A stretch of DNA of 64,000 bases from Sphingomonas jatrophae (GTDB lineage Bacteria; Pseudomonadota; Alphaproteobacteria; Sphingomonadales; Sphingomonadaceae): NCBI RefSeq assembly GCF_900113315.1, contig NZ_FOZG01000001.1, positions 186,001 through 250,000 of the forward strand, in the 5' to 3' direction. The notes beneath the pieces are model-generated. The model was not told where the DNA came from and did not search any database. It was given only the letters and a program-made list of their open reading frames with translations. The translations under genes were made by a program, and so were the position numbers. Each line of letters begins with the position of its first letter. Position 1 is the first letter of the stretch. Of this stretch, positions 1-8,871 are shown in pieces.

Positions 1-1246
1 CGCGCCGCGTTTCGCAGAAATCGATGTCGAAGTCGGGCATCGACACGCGCTCGGGATTGAGGAAGCGTTCGAACAGCAGGCCGAGCTTCATCGGATCGAG
101 GTCCGTGATCGTCAGCGCCCAGGCGACAACCGAGCCCGCGCCCGATCCGCGGCCGGGGCCGACAGGGATGCCCTGCGCCTTGGCCCACTTGATGAAGTCG
201 GCGACGATCAGGAAATAGCCGGGGAAACCCATGCCGACGATGACGTCGAGCTCGAACTTCAGTCGTGCGAAATAATCGGGGAAGGCGGCCTCGATCTCTG
301 CCGCGGTCCGCTCCGCATCCGCATAGCGGGCCAGCCGCGCGACCAGCCCGGCATGCGCATCCGCGCGCAGCATTGCCGCCTCGCCGTCGCGGTCGCCGGC
401 AAGGCTGGGCAGGATCGGCTTGCGGCTGGGCGCGGCGAAGGCGCAGCGCTGGGCCACGACGGCGGTGTTGGCCAGCGCCTCGGGCAGATCGGCGAACAGC
501 GCCGCCATGGCGTCGGCCGGTTTCAGCCACCCGTCGGGCGAGGAGCGCGCGCGCTCCGGCTGGTCGACATAGGCCGAGCCCGCAATGCACAGCATGGCAT
601 CATGCGCCGCGTGGAAGCCGGGTTCGGGATAGGCGGCCGGGTTGGTCGCCACCAGTGGCAGATCGCGGGCATAAGCCAGGTCGATCAGCGCGCTTTCCGC
701 GGCCGTCTCGTCCGCCTCGCCGCGGCGAGCCAGCTCGATATAGAGACGCTGCGGGAACAGCGCCTCCAGCCGGTCGAGATAGGCCGTCGCCGCGCGCGCC
801 TGGCCCGCCGCCAGCAGCCGCGTCACCGCGCCGTCGCCGGCCCCCGTCAGGCAGATCAGCCCCTCCGTCCGCCCGTCCAGCGCCTCCAGCGTGACGTGCG
901 CGTCCTGCTCCACCGGCCGATCGAGATGCGCGGCGGAGACCAAGCGGCAGAGATTGTCGTAGCCGACGGCGTTCTGCGCGTAGAGCGGCAGCCAGTCGAC
1001 GCTGACCGGCTTGCCCTCCGGCGTGCCCGGCCGCGCAATGCCGAGCAGCGCCGCGACGATGGGCTGCACGCCCTCCTTCTTCGCCGCATCGGAAAAGCCC
1101 ATCGCGGCGTAGAGCCCGTTGCGATCGGTGATCGCCGCGGCAGGAAAGCCCAGCTTGCGCGCCTGCTTGGCCAGCGCCGTCGGATCGATCGCGCCTTCCA
1201 GCATCGTGTAGGCAGACAGGATGCGGAGGGGTATGAACAGGGTCAC
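1..1246 (-). CDS. dnaE: DNA polymerase III subunit alpha, N-terminal part (cut by window edge)
   Basis: This is the catalytic subunit of the replicative DNA polymerase. Reading the minus strand from a GTG at 1246 gives an uninterrupted frame to base 1, about 415 codons of a protein that is normally near 1,150. It opens with the [12 protein letters not shown] block typical of the DnaE1 PHP domain. Near the cut end it has the [10 protein letters not shown] loop and then PDFDIDF (residues 404-410), which carries catalytic aspartates of family C polymerases. The N-terminus matches DnaE1 rather than the error-prone ImuC/DnaE2 type. There is no ATG in frame near the start and no clear ribosome site before the GTG, so the exact start is uncertain. 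The rest of the gene lies left of the window. Confidence 0.93.
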   Translation of the reverse strand, partial: MTLFIPLRILSAYTMLEGAIDPTALAKQARKLGFPAAAITDRNGLYAAMGFSDAAKKEGVQPIVAALLGIARPGTPEGKPVSVDWLPLYAQNAVGYDNLCRLVSAAHLDRPVEQDAHVTLEALDGRTEGLICLTGAGDGAVTRLLAAGQARAATAYLDRLEALFPQRLYIELARRGEADETAAESALIDLAYARDLPLVATNPAAYPEPGFHAAHDAMLCIAGSAYVDQPERARSSPDGWLKPADAMAALFADLPEALANTAVVAQRCAFAAPSRKPILPSLAGDRDGEAAMLRADAHAGLVARLARYADAERTAAEIEAAFPDYFARLKFELDVIVGMGFPGYFLIVADFIKWAKAQGIPVGPGRGSGAGSVVAWALTITDLDPMKLGLLFERFLNPERVSMPDFDIDFCETRR

Positions 1247-1291
1247 ACAACCGTAATAGGGCGCCGCCGGTGAGTCGGCTAGCGGCGTGGG

Positions 1292-1765
1292 TCAGCGTGC
1301 CTTTCGCGCGCGCCGGATGAGGTCGCGCGCCGTGTCCGCCGTCTCGGCGTCTACCTCGTCGAACTTCGGCGAGCGGCAGGACAGGCAGTAGAAATAGCGC
1401 GCCGGCCGCCCCGCAATGGTGAGCATGCCGCGCCGGGCGAGATCGATCGTCCAGCGCCCCCGGCGTCCGTCCGCGAGCCGCACGGTGCCCGCCGCATGGC
1501 AGCGCGACATGTCGAGATCGTGGACATAGGCCTGCTGGTCGACCGGATCGGCATCGCGGAAATAGCCGCGCACCTCGGCCGGCGTCAGGCGGAAGCGGCG
1601 GCAATAGGCCGCGCTCTCGTCGCCACTCACCGCCGCGGAGCGCGCGCCGTTGCGCTGGATGGTGACAGCGGTGACCCTCGGCAGCCCGCTGGCGGCGAGG
1701 ACCGGCTGGAGCGGCAGCACGGCGAGCGTCAGCGCCGCGGCGGCATGGCGGATCGTCACGCTCAC
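1292..1765 (-). CDS. Small exported cysteine-containing protein coupled to the amidase
   Basis: A 157-residue protein of unknown family. An N-terminal hydrophobic segment ending VLAAS looks like a Sec signal peptide, so the mature protein is probably periplasmic. The mature part has cysteines in AAYCRRF, SRCHAAG and YFYCLSCRS, which could form disulfides or bind metal. The chosen start is a GTG at 1765 that overlaps the stop of the amidase gene in a GTGA arrangement, suggesting translational coupling; GTG codons at 1768 and 1759 are alternatives. An exported small protein translated directly after a hydrolase without a signal peptide resembles immunity or inhibitor genes, but that role is inference only. 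Confidence 0.7.
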   Translation of the reverse strand: MSVTIRHAAAALTLAVLPLQPVLAASGLPRVTAVTIQRNGARSAAVSGDESAAYCRRFRLTPAEVRGYFRDADPVDQQAYVHDLDMSRCHAAGTVRLADGRRGRWTIDLARRGMLTIAGRPARYFYCLSCRSPKFDEVDAETADTARDLIRRARKAR

Positions 1766-2352
1766 CACCGCGCCGTGCTCGCCTCGGAGGGGGTCTTCTG
1801 CGAGACGGTGGGATGACGGAAGATCTCGGTGCGATTGATCTTCAGCTGCTCGCACAGGCCATCGATCAGCCAAACCAGCATTCGGTTCTGCTCCGCGGTC
1901 ACCGATTCATACTGCGCCTCGGCTTGCCCGGCGACAAGCACTGCGCGGCCGACCAGCTCGATGCCGATGCTGTCGCGATTGTCGGGATAGCGGGCGGGCA
2001 CGTCCTTGGCCGCTTCGTGCCGGTTACGCGTGGTTGGAGACATGGCGTTGATCTGCGCGGCCTCGCGCGGGGCACAGGCATGCTCCGCCACGCAGCGCGA
2101 GCGCAGCTTGCCGACATGGTTGCAGCGCTGGTGAACGGAGGCGGTCTGATAGGTCGTGCCGTCCTTGTCGATCAGGAAGTGCGCGCCCGTCGAGCTGTTC
2201 TGATAGCTCGCCAGCGAAGAGGCGGCGGTGGATGATCCGGTCTGGTGGACGATGATGCCGCGCACCGTCGGCATCGGCCCGCGCTCCAGCAGGGGGCGCC
2301 GCTCCAGCTTCACCTGATCGTCGATCACCATGCCTTCGGGGTTTATCAGCAT
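1762..2352 (-). CDS. N-acetylmuramoyl-L-alanine amidase, Amidase_2 (PGRP-like) family
   Basis: A 196-residue enzyme of the zinc amidase family that cuts between muramic acid and the stem peptide of peptidoglycan. Visible motifs are RGIIVHQTGS (first zinc histidine), GAHFLIDKDG, CNHVGK, DSIGIELVG and IFRHPTVSQKTPSEA (late histidine followed by the K-T pair). There is no signal peptide and no membrane segment, unlike ordinary housekeeping amidases. The ATG at 2352 has a GGGAG-like ribosome site. The stop overlaps the start of the following exported protein. Activity on cell wall is expected from the family; lack of a signal peptide means it would need another export route (for example a contractile secretion system or lysis) or act inside the cell on recycled muropeptides. 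Confidence 0.85.
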   Translation of the reverse strand: MLINPEGMVIDDQVKLERRPLLERGPMPTVRGIIVHQTGSSTAASSLASYQNSSTGAHFLIDKDGTTYQTASVHQRCNHVGKLRSRCVAEHACAPREAAQINAMSPTTRNRHEAAKDVPARYPDNRDSIGIELVGRAVLVAGQAEAQYESVTAEQNRMLVWLIDGLCEQLKINRTEIFRHPTVSQKTPSEASTARW

Positions 2353-2623
2353 CCAGATGCTCCCATGCCCATGGATCTAACCGGCCCGCCGCTCTGCCGG
2401 GCCGTCCGTCTCTATCCCGGCCTTCACCCAGCTTGCTACCAGCCGATGAACGGATCATGGCGCACGCTGTCAGCCGTGCCTGCTATGCGACGAGAGGTTG
2501 CGCGTCGGGCACCGCAGGCGAGTTTCGCGGTTTGTTCTTGCGCCGGATGGCGGAACGGGCGATCCTGACCGGCACCGCATGGCGGCCCGAACGAAGCCGT
2601 GGAACCCTCGACACCGCCCTCCC

Positions 2624-3895
2624 ATGTCCGCGCTCCGTAAGATCATCCATGTCGATATGGACGCCTTCTTCGCCTCGGTGGAGCAGCGTGACGATCCGGC
2701 CCTGCGCGGCCGCCCGGTGGCGGTGGGCGGCGGCGGGCAGCGCGGCGTGGTGGCGGCGGCAAGCTACGAGGCGCGCGCGTTCGGCGTGCGCTCCGCCATG
2801 CCGGGCATCACCGCGCGGCGGCGCTGCCCCGATCTGGTGTTCGCGCGGCCGCGGTTCGAGGTCTATCGCCAGGTGTCGCAGCAGATCCGCGCCATCTTCC
2901 TCGACTATACCGATCTGGTCGAGCCGCTGTCGCTGGACGAGGCCTATCTCGACGTAACGGAAAATCGCCGTGGCCTGTCCTCCGCTACTGCGACGGCGGA
3001 GGAGATCCGCGCCCGCATCCGCGCGGAAACGGGCCTGACGGCGAGCGCGGGCGTGTCCTACAACAAGCTGCTCGCCAAGCTCGCGTCGGATCAGCGGAAG
3101 CCCGATGGCCTGTTCGTCGTGCCGCCGGGGCAGGGCGCCACCTTCGTCGCGGGGCTGGAGATCGGCCGGCTGCACGGCATCGGCCCGCGCACCGCGGAAA
3201 AGCTGCACGCGCTCGGCATCCGCACGGGGGCGGATCTCGCCCGCGCCGATCTCGCCTTTCTGACGGCGCGGTTCGGCAAGGCGGGCGGCTGGTTCCATCG
3301 CATCGCACGCGGCGAGGATGAGCGGCGCGTCTCGTCGAACCGCGAGCGCAAGTCCTCCGGATCGGAACGCACCTTCAGCGAGGACGTGACCGATTGGGCA
3401 GGGATGGAGGCGGGCGTGCGCGCGCAGGCGGCGTCGGTGTGGCAGTGGGTCGAGCGGACCGGCATTTCCGGGCGCACCGTCACGCTGAAGGTGAAATATC
3501 AGGATTTCCGCCAGATCACCCGCGCCCGCACGCTGCGCGCCACCGTCGCCAGCGAGGCGGCGCTGGCCGAGGTGGCGCTGAGCCTCGCCCGCGGCGTCAT
3601 GCCGCTGCGGGCGGGCGTGCGTCTGATCGGCGTCACGCTCTCGCACCTCGAGGCGCGCGACACTGCCGAGCCGGAGCTAGCCCTGCTCCCGCTCGTTCAG
3701 CCAGGCGGAGGTGACCCCATGACCGATCCCCTGAACACAGGCCCGATGAACCCCGGCGATGCTGCGCCCGAAGGCACGCCAAATACGGGCGAGAATGTCT
3801 GCCCGGTGTGCGGCGGCGACGGCAAGGTGGATGGCGAGACGTGCCACAACTGCAACGGGCTGGGCACGGTTATCGTCGGCATCAGCGGCGGCTAG
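2624..3895 (+). CDS. dinB: DNA polymerase IV with in-frame C-terminal zinc-finger module
   Basis: Y-family translesion polymerase. It begins at ATG 2624 with IIHVDMDAFFASVEQRD and contains SYEARAFGVRSAMP and SLDEAYLDVT, which hold the catalytic carboxylates, followed by helix-hairpin-helix and little-finger regions. Usual DinB length is about 350-370 residues; this frame gives 423. The extra C-terminus after about residue 365 is a Pro/Asn-rich linker and a two-pair cysteine motif (CPVCGGDG and CHNCNGLG) like the DnaJ zinc-finger repeat. No stop separates the two parts, but a strong ribosome site and ATG lie at the junction (see the 3719 entry). An upstream in-frame extension to 2498 is not convincing. 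The 271-base gap before the gene shows no recognisable regulatory motif. Confidence 0.9.
   Translation: MSALRKIIHVDMDAFFASVEQRDDPALRGRPVAVGGGGQRGVVAAASYEARAFGVRSAMPGITARRRCPDLVFARPRFEVYRQVSQQIRAIFLDYTDLVEPLSLDEAYLDVTENRRGLSSATATAEEIRARIRAETGLTASAGVSYNKLLAKLASDQRKPDGLFVVPPGQGATFVAGLEIGRLHGIGPRTAEKLHALGIRTGADLARADLAFLTARFGKAGGWFHRIARGEDERRVSSNRERKSSGSERTFSEDVTDWAGMEAGVRAQAASVWQWVERTGISGRTVTLKVKYQDFRQITRARTLRATVASEAALAEVALSLARGVMPLRAGVRLIGVTLSHLEARDTAEPELALLPLVQPGGGDPMTDPLNTGPMNPGDAAPEGTPNTGENVCPVCGGDGKVDGETCHNCNGLGTVIVGISGG
3719..3895 (+). CDS. Possible independently translated 58-residue zinc-finger protein inside dinB frame
   Basis: The last 58 codons of the dinB frame can also start on their own at ATG 3719. 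The sequence GGAGGTGA sits just upstream with suitable spacing and is an excellent ribosome site. The product has cysteines at 28, 31, 42 and 45 in two CxxCxGxG units, as in the DnaJ zinc-binding domain and in stand-alone small alphaproteobacterial proteins of this kind. Two readings fit: a separate gene whose upstream neighbour has lost its stop codon, or one message giving both a fused and a free zinc-finger product. The sequence alone cannot decide which product is made. Confidence 0.55.
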   Translation: MTDPLNTGPMNPGDAAPEGTPNTGENVCPVCGGDGKVDGETCHNCNGLGTVIVGISGG

Positions 3896-3950
3896 GCGTC
3901 GCCCGATGGGGGGTGGTGACAGAGACTGCCCCACCGTGCAGAGCGGTGCG

Positions 3951-4658
3951 ATGTTCACATGGCAAGCGGCGGGCGGCATCGCCCGGATCGTCATCGACCG
4001 GCCGGCGGCGCGCAATGCCGTGACGCTGGCGGGCTGGGCAGAACTCGGCCGGGTCGTGGCGCAGGTTGCGGCGGAGCGGCCCGCGGCGGTGATCCTCCAC
4101 GCGCGGTCGGGTCCGGCCTTCTGCGCGGGGGCCGATCTGGACGAGCTGGCCCGGCTGGCCGAGGATCGTGAGGGGCGGGCCGTGTTCCACCGCGCGATGG
4201 CGGATGCGTTCGCGGCGCTGGCGGCCTTGCCGATGCCGACAGTGGCGGCGATCGACGGGCCTTGCCATGGCGCGGGCGTCGCGCTGGCCATGGCGTGCGA
4301 TCTGCGGCTGGCCGGCACCGCCGCGCGCTTCTCAATCCCGCCCGCCAGGCTCGGCATCCTCTACCCGCCCGCCGACGTCGCGCGGCTGACGGCACTCGTC
4401 GGGCGAGCCCACGCCATCCGCCTGCTCGCGACGGGCGCAACCATCGACGCGGAGGAGGCGGCGCGGATCGGCCTCGTCGACATGATCGCTCCGGATCCTC
4501 TCAGGGAGGCGGAGGCGATGGCGGGCGCGATTGCCGCGAACGACTGGGAAAGCGTGAACAAGCTCAAACACATGGTCGATGGTGCTGAGGAGTCGTTCGA
4601 GGATGGCCTCGGCTCTCCCGCCTTTGCCGTCTGGGCCAAGGCGAGGATCGCGCGATGA
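3951..4658 (+). CDS. Enoyl-CoA hydratase/isomerase family protein
   Basis: A 235-residue crotonase-fold protein. It shows the IVIDRPAARNAVT opening, FCAGADLDEL (first oxyanion-hole region) and GPCHGAGVALAMACDLRLA (second oxyanion-hole region). The usual catalytic glutamate position after the DLRLA block is not clearly present in the AARFSIPPARLGILYPP stretch, so the reaction may not be standard hydration. It is at the short end of the family. ATG 3951 is chosen because homology begins there; an ATG at 3906 is possible. The stop overlaps the start of the next gene (ATGA), so the two are probably co-translated. Confidence 0.85.
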   Translation: MFTWQAAGGIARIVIDRPAARNAVTLAGWAELGRVVAQVAAERPAAVILHARSGPAFCAGADLDELARLAEDREGRAVFHRAMADAFAALAALPMPTVAAIDGPCHGAGVALAMACDLRLAGTAARFSIPPARLGILYPPADVARLTALVGRAHAIRLLATGATIDAEEAARIGLVDMIAPDPLREAEAMAGAIAANDWESVNKLKHMVDGAEESFEDGLGSPAFAVWAKARIAR

Positions 4659-5371
4659 GTGAGGGGTGGCAGCTTATCGGCCAGCCGTCAGCCGGCGGCG
4701 TGCTGATCGTCGTGGACCATGCGTCGAACCATGTGCCGGCGGATATCGATCTCGGCATCGATCCCGCGCTGCTGAACGAGCATGTCGCCATCGATATCGG
4801 CGTGGCGCCGCTTGCCGCTGCGCTGTGCAATCGCCTGGGCTGCGCGGCGCTGCTGGGCGGCGTCTCGCGGCTGGTGATCGATCTCAACCGGGAGGAGGAT
4901 GCCGCCGGGCTGATCCCGCTGGTCAGCGACGGACACGCCATCGCCGGTAATGAAGGGGTGGACCGGACGGCGCGGATCGCGCGCTTTTGGCAGCCTTATC
5001 ACGATGCGCTCACCACCACGATCGCCGCGGCGCGCCCGGCCATGCTCGTCTCGCTGCACAGCTTCACACCGCGTCTGAAGAGCAGCGACGAACCGCGTCC
5101 ATGGCAGGTGGGCGTGCTCTACAACCAGGATGCACGCGCCGCCCGCATCGCCATCCCGCTGCTGGAGGCGGCGGGCATCGTGACCGGGGACAACCAACCT
5201 TATTCGGGCACGGTCCTGAACGCGACGATGAACCGGCATGGCGAGGCGAACGGCCTGCCTTATCTCGGCCTTGAGGTGCGACAGGATCTGATTGGAGACG
5301 CCACCGGTGTAGAGCAATGGTGTGCCACGCTGGCCCCGATCATTGCGAAAGTTGCGGCAGCGTTCCATTGA
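4655..5371 (+). CDS. N-formylglutamate amidohydrolase family protein
   Basis: A 238-residue hydrolase of the FGase family, which releases formate from N-formylglutamate or related N-formyl amino acids. Recognisable parts are VDHASNHVPAD near the N-terminus, NREEDAAGLIP, SLHSFTP and the late NRHGEANGLPYLGLEVRQD block. Histidine degradation genes are not present nearby, so the substrate need not be a histidine breakdown product. It overlaps the preceding hydratase gene by four bases and may share its message. No signal peptide is visible, so it should be cytoplasmic. Confidence 0.85.
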   Translation: MSEGWQLIGQPSAGGVLIVVDHASNHVPADIDLGIDPALLNEHVAIDIGVAPLAAALCNRLGCAALLGGVSRLVIDLNREEDAAGLIPLVSDGHAIAGNEGVDRTARIARFWQPYHDALTTTIAAARPAMLVSLHSFTPRLKSSDEPRPWQVGVLYNQDARAARIAIPLLEAAGIVTGDNQPYSGTVLNATMNRHGEANGLPYLGLEVRQDLIGDATGVEQWCATLAPIIAKVAAAFH

Positions 5372-5424
5372 CCCCCACCGGCTAACCCGCGAAAGCGGCG
5401 CCGATCGAACAATGGATTGACGCA

Positions 5425-7146
5425 ATGACCGAGCGTTTCGACAAGTCGCGCCTGCCCAGCCGCCACGTCTCGGTCGGGCCCGAACGTGCGCCGCACCGCA
5501 GCTATTATTACGCGATGAGCCTGACCGAGGAGGAGATTGCCCGGCCGTTCGTGGCGGTGGCCAGCGCGGGCAATGACAGCGCGCCCTGCAACACCACGCT
5601 GGATGCGCAGGCGGATGTCTGCCGTGAGGGGGTGATCGCGGGCGGTGGCATGCCGCGGCGGTTCAACACGATCACCGTCACCGACGGCATCGCCATGGGC
5701 CACCAAGGCATGAAGTCCTCGCTGGTCAGCCGAGAGGTCATCGCCGACTCGGTCGAGCTCTCCGTCCGCGGCCACTGCTATGACGCGCTGGTCGGCTTTG
5801 CGGGCTGCGACAAGAGCCTGCCGGGCATGATGATGGCGATGCTGCGCCTGAACGTGCCGTCCATCTTCGTCTATGGCGGCTCGATCCTGCCCGGCCGGTT
5901 CGACGGGCGCGACGTGACCGTCGTCGACGTGTTCGAGGTGGTCGGTCGCTATGCCGCGCAGGCCTGCCCGATCGAGGAGGTGCATGCGCTGGAGAAGGTC
6001 GCCTGCCCGGGCCACGGCGCGTGCGGCGGCCAGTTCACCGCCAACACGATGGCCTGCGTCGGCGAGGCCATCGGATTGTCCCTGCCGAACAGCAACATGG
6101 TGCCGGCCCCTTATACGTCGCGCGAACAGATTGCCCATGCGGCGGGCGTGCAGGTGATGGAGCTGATCGCCCGCAACCTCAGGCCGCGTGACATCTGCAC
6201 GCGCCAAGCCTTTGAGAATGCAGCCCGGATCGTCGCGGCGACTGGCGGCTCGACCAACGGCGCGCTGCACCTGCCCGCAATGGCGAACGAGGCGGGGATC
6301 GCGTTCGATCTGTTCGACGTGGCCGAGATCTTCAAGACCACGCCTTACTGTGCCGACCTGAAGCCGGGCGGCAAATATGTCGCCAAGGACATGCATGAGG
6401 CAGGCGGCGTCTACATGCTGATGAAGACGTTGCTCGCCGAAGGCCTGCTCCATGGCGACTGCATGACCGTCACCGGCCGCACGCTCGCCGAGAATATCGA
6501 CCGCGTGACGTGGAACCCCGACCAGAAGGTGATCTACGATGCGCGGACGCCGATCACGCCGACCGGCGGCGTCGTCGGCCTGCGCGGCAGCCTCGCGCCC
6601 GATGGTGCCATCGTGAAGGTCGCGGGCATGCACCGCCTCCAGTTCGAAGGGCCGGCGCGCGTGTTCGACTGTGAGGAGGATACGTTCGCCGCGGTCGAGG
6701 CGCGCGACATCGCCGAAGGCTCCGTCATCGTCATCCGCTATGAGGGTCCAAAGGGCGGGCCCGGCATGCGCGAGATGCTGTCCACCACCGCCGCGCTCTA
6801 CGGCCAGGGCATGGGCGAAAAGGTGGCGCTGATCACCGACGGACGCTTCTCCGGTGCGACGCGCGGCTTCTGCATCGGCCATGTCGGTCCCGAAGCGGCG
6901 GAGTGCGGCCCGATCGCGCTGGTCGAGGACGGCGACACGATCCGCATCGATGCGGAGGCGGGTACGATCGACCTCCTCGTCGACGAGGCCGTGCTGGCCG
7001 AGCGCCGCAAGAGCTGGGTGCCGCGCACGACGGACTATAATTCCGGCGCATTGTGGCGCTATGCGCGTAATGTCGGCCCGGCCTGGCAAGGCGCGGTGAC
7101 CCATCCCGGCGCGCGCGCGGAGACCCATGTTTATGCGGATATCTAG
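5425..7146 (+). CDS. ilvD: Dihydroxy-acid dehydratase
   Basis: A 573-residue iron-sulfur dehydratase that makes 2-keto acids in valine, leucine and isoleucine synthesis. Diagnostic segments are [12 protein letters not shown] and [17 protein letters not shown], with [21 protein letters not shown], which supply cluster cysteines. Others are [14 protein letters not shown] and [22 protein letters not shown]. Length and motif order match the IlvD/Edd family, closer to IlvD. Edd (phosphogluconate dehydratase) and sugar-acid dehydratases are relatives, but no sugar-acid genes lie nearby. The downstream lipoprotein start lies inside the last codons. Confidence 0.92.
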   Translation: MTERFDKSRLPSRHVSVGPERAPHRSYYYAMSLTEEEIARPFVAVASAGNDSAPCNTTLDAQADVCREGVIAGGGMPRRFNTITVTDGIAMGHQGMKSSLVSREVIADSVELSVRGHCYDALVGFAGCDKSLPGMMMAMLRLNVPSIFVYGGSILPGRFDGRDVTVVDVFEVVGRYAAQACPIEEVHALEKVACPGHGACGGQFTANTMACVGEAIGLSLPNSNMVPAPYTSREQIAHAAGVQVMELIARNLRPRDICTRQAFENAARIVAATGGSTNGALHLPAMANEAGIAFDLFDVAEIFKTTPYCADLKPGGKYVAKDMHEAGGVYMLMKTLLAEGLLHGDCMTVTGRTLAENIDRVTWNPDQKVIYDARTPITPTGGVVGLRGSLAPDGAIVKVAGMHRLQFEGPARVFDCEEDTFAAVEARDIAEGSVIVIRYEGPKGGPGMREMLSTTAALYGQGMGEKVALITDGRFSGATRGFCIGHVGPEAAECGPIALVEDGDTIRIDAEAGTIDLLVDEAVLAERRKSWVPRTTDYNSGALWRYARNVGPAWQGAVTHPGARAETHVYADI

Positions 7147-7510
7147 TTCGGTCGCGCTCCTCCTGCTCGCCGCCGCCTGTTCGGGCGAGACGCCGGAGGC
7201 GAGCGGCCCGGCCGCGGTCGCGGCGGACAAGGGCAAGGTGCTGTGCGCGACCGGCGGTGCGGGGGATTTCTCGCGCGAATGCACAATGGAGCGCGTCGCC
7301 GGCCCGGAGGGGCTGGTGCTGACGATCCGCAATCCGGACGGCGGCTTTCGCAAGCTGCTCGTCACGCGCGACGGACGCGGCGTGGTCGCTGCCGACGGCG
7401 CGGAGGCGGCGGTCGTCAAGGTGAGCGGCTCGCGTGAGATCGAGGTGACGGTCGGCGGCGACCGTTATCGCCTGCCCGCAACCGTCAAGGGCAAGCCGCT
7501 GCGCCCGTGA
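7127..7510 (+). CDS. Small lipoprotein of unknown function
   Basis: A 127-residue protein. The N-terminus is basic and hydrophobic and ends in LLAAACSG, a lipobox with the acylated cysteine, so it should be a membrane-anchored periplasmic or outer-membrane lipoprotein. The mature part is a compact, glycine- and valine-rich beta-type sequence with cysteines in KVLCATG and SRECTME that may pair. It starts at ATG 7127 (or 7133), overlapping the end of ilvD, and its stop overlaps the GTG start of the next gene. No family recognised. Confidence 0.75.
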   Translation: MFMRISSSVALLLLAAACSGETPEASGPAAVAADKGKVLCATGGAGDFSRECTMERVAGPEGLVLTIRNPDGGFRKLLVTRDGRGVVAADGAEAAVVKVSGSREIEVTVGGDRYRLPATVKGKPLRP

Positions 7511-8871
7511 GCGATCCCATCCTGACCGCGGCGGAAATGCGGGCCGCGGAAGCGGCCGTCATCGCCGCGGGGACCAGCGTCGACACGCTGATGGCGCGGG
7601 CCGGTGCCGCCGTGGCGGAGGCGGCGTGGCGCTTTGCCGGGGGCTGCCCCACGCTGATCCTGTGCGGCCCGGGCAACAATGGCGGCGACGGCTATGTCGC
7701 AGCGCGGCGGCTGCGCGCGCGCGGCGTTTCGGTGCACGTCGCCGCGTGGGCACCGCCGCGTACCGATGCGGCCCGCGCTGCGCGTGCGGCGTGGGACGGC
7801 CCGGTCGTGCCGTTGGAAGACGCGCCCGCCGCGCCGCTGCTGATCGACGCGCTGTTCGGCACCGGCCTCACCCGGCCGCTCGACGATGCGATTGCGGCTC
7901 CGCTCGACCGGCTGGCCGCGGGCGCGGCGTTGCGGCTGGCGGTCGATCTGCCGAGCGGCGTCGGCAGCGACGATGGCGCGGTGCTCGGCCCGGTGCCGCG
8001 CTTCGACCTGACGCTGGCGCTCGGCAGCCTCAAGCCCGCGCATCTGCTCCAGCCCGCCGCCGCGCTGATGGGGCGGGTGGCGGTGGCGGATATCGGCGTG
8101 CCCGCGCCCGGCGCGACGATGCATCGGATCGCCCGGCCGCTGCTGCCGGAGCCGGGCCCCGCCGATCACAAATATAGCCGCGGCATGGTCGCGGTGGTGC
8201 CCGGCGCGATGCCGGGCGCGGCCCTGCTGGCGGCGGGCGCGGCGCAGCGCGCGGGCGCTGGCTATGTGCTGCTGGCCGATGAGGGAGCGGGTGGAGCGGA
8301 CGCGCTGGTGCGGCGCCGCTGGTCGCCCGACCTGCTGACCGACGCGCGGATCGGCGCCATCGTTGTCGGGCCGGGGCTCGGCCGCGATGATGATGCGCGG
8401 GCGCGACTGGAGGCGGCGCTTGCCGCGGGACGGCCGCTCGTGCTCGATGCCGATGCGCTGGCGCTGCTCCGCGATCGCCTGCCGCTCGAGGCTCCGGCGG
8501 TGCTGACGCCGCATGAGGGTGAGTTCGCCCGGCTGTTCGGCGACATGCCCGGCAGCAAGATCGAGCGCGCGCGCGCTGCTGCAAGGCGGGCCGGCGCGGT
8601 CGTGCTGCTGAAGGGGGCCGACAGCGTGGTCGCCGCGCCCGATAGCCGTATCGGCATCGCCCCACCCGCACCTGGCTGGCTGGCCAGCGCGGGGACGGGG
8701 GACGTGCTGGCGGGGGCAATCGGTGCGATGCTGGCCGGCGGGCTGCCGCCGTTCGAGGCGGCGTGTGCCGGCCTGTGGCTGCACGGCGATGCCGCGCGGC
8801 GGGCCGGCCCGGCGCTGATCGCCGACGATCTCGTCACGCACCTCGCGGCTGCCAGAGGAGCGTGCGCATGA
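7507..8871 (+). CDS. nnrDE: Bifunctional NAD(P)HX epimerase/dehydratase
   Basis: A 454-residue two-domain repair enzyme. The N-terminal YjeF_N domain (about residues 1-210) has MRAAEAAVIAAG and CGPGNNGGDGYVAARRL. It epimerises hydrated NADH/NADPH. The C-terminal YjeF_C carbohydrate-kinase-like domain (about 220-450) has GAAQRAGAGYVLLA, VVGPGLGRDD, LDADAL, LTPHEGEFARLFG and the ATP/ADP-binding ASAGTGDVLAG. It dehydrates the damaged cofactor back to NAD(P)H. The GTG start overlaps the lipoprotein stop (GTGA), and its own stop overlaps the following ATG, so the three genes look translationally coupled. Confidence 0.93.
   Translation: MSDPILTAAEMRAAEAAVIAAGTSVDTLMARAGAAVAEAAWRFAGGCPTLILCGPGNNGGDGYVAARRLRARGVSVHVAAWAPPRTDAARAARAAWDGPVVPLEDAPAAPLLIDALFGTGLTRPLDDAIAAPLDRLAAGAALRLAVDLPSGVGSDDGAVLGPVPRFDLTLALGSLKPAHLLQPAAALMGRVAVADIGVPAPGATMHRIARPLLPEPGPADHKYSRGMVAVVPGAMPGAALLAAGAAQRAGAGYVLLADEGAGGADALVRRRWSPDLLTDARIGAIVVGPGLGRDDDARARLEAALAAGRPLVLDADALALLRDRLPLEAPAVLTPHEGEFARLFGDMPGSKIERARAAARRAGAVVLLKGADSVVAAPDSRIGIAPPAPGWLASAGTGDVLAGAIGAMLAGGLPPFEAACAGLWLHGDAARRAGPALIADDLVTHLAAARGACA

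Noticed and set aside
2353-2623. Possible SOS (LexA) box upstream of dinB
   Set aside because: The alphaproteobacterial GTTC-N7-GTTC pattern is not present. The closest match (GAAC-N9-GAAC at about 2588) has wrong spacing.
5260-7419. Very long open frame (719 codons) antisense to ilvD, and similar long antisense frames opposite fadB, the c-di-GMP enzyme and others
   Set aside because: In GC-rich DNA stop codons are rare on the opposite strand. These frames are rich in Arg, Gly, His and Ala without domain motifs and lie fully opposite strongly supported genes.
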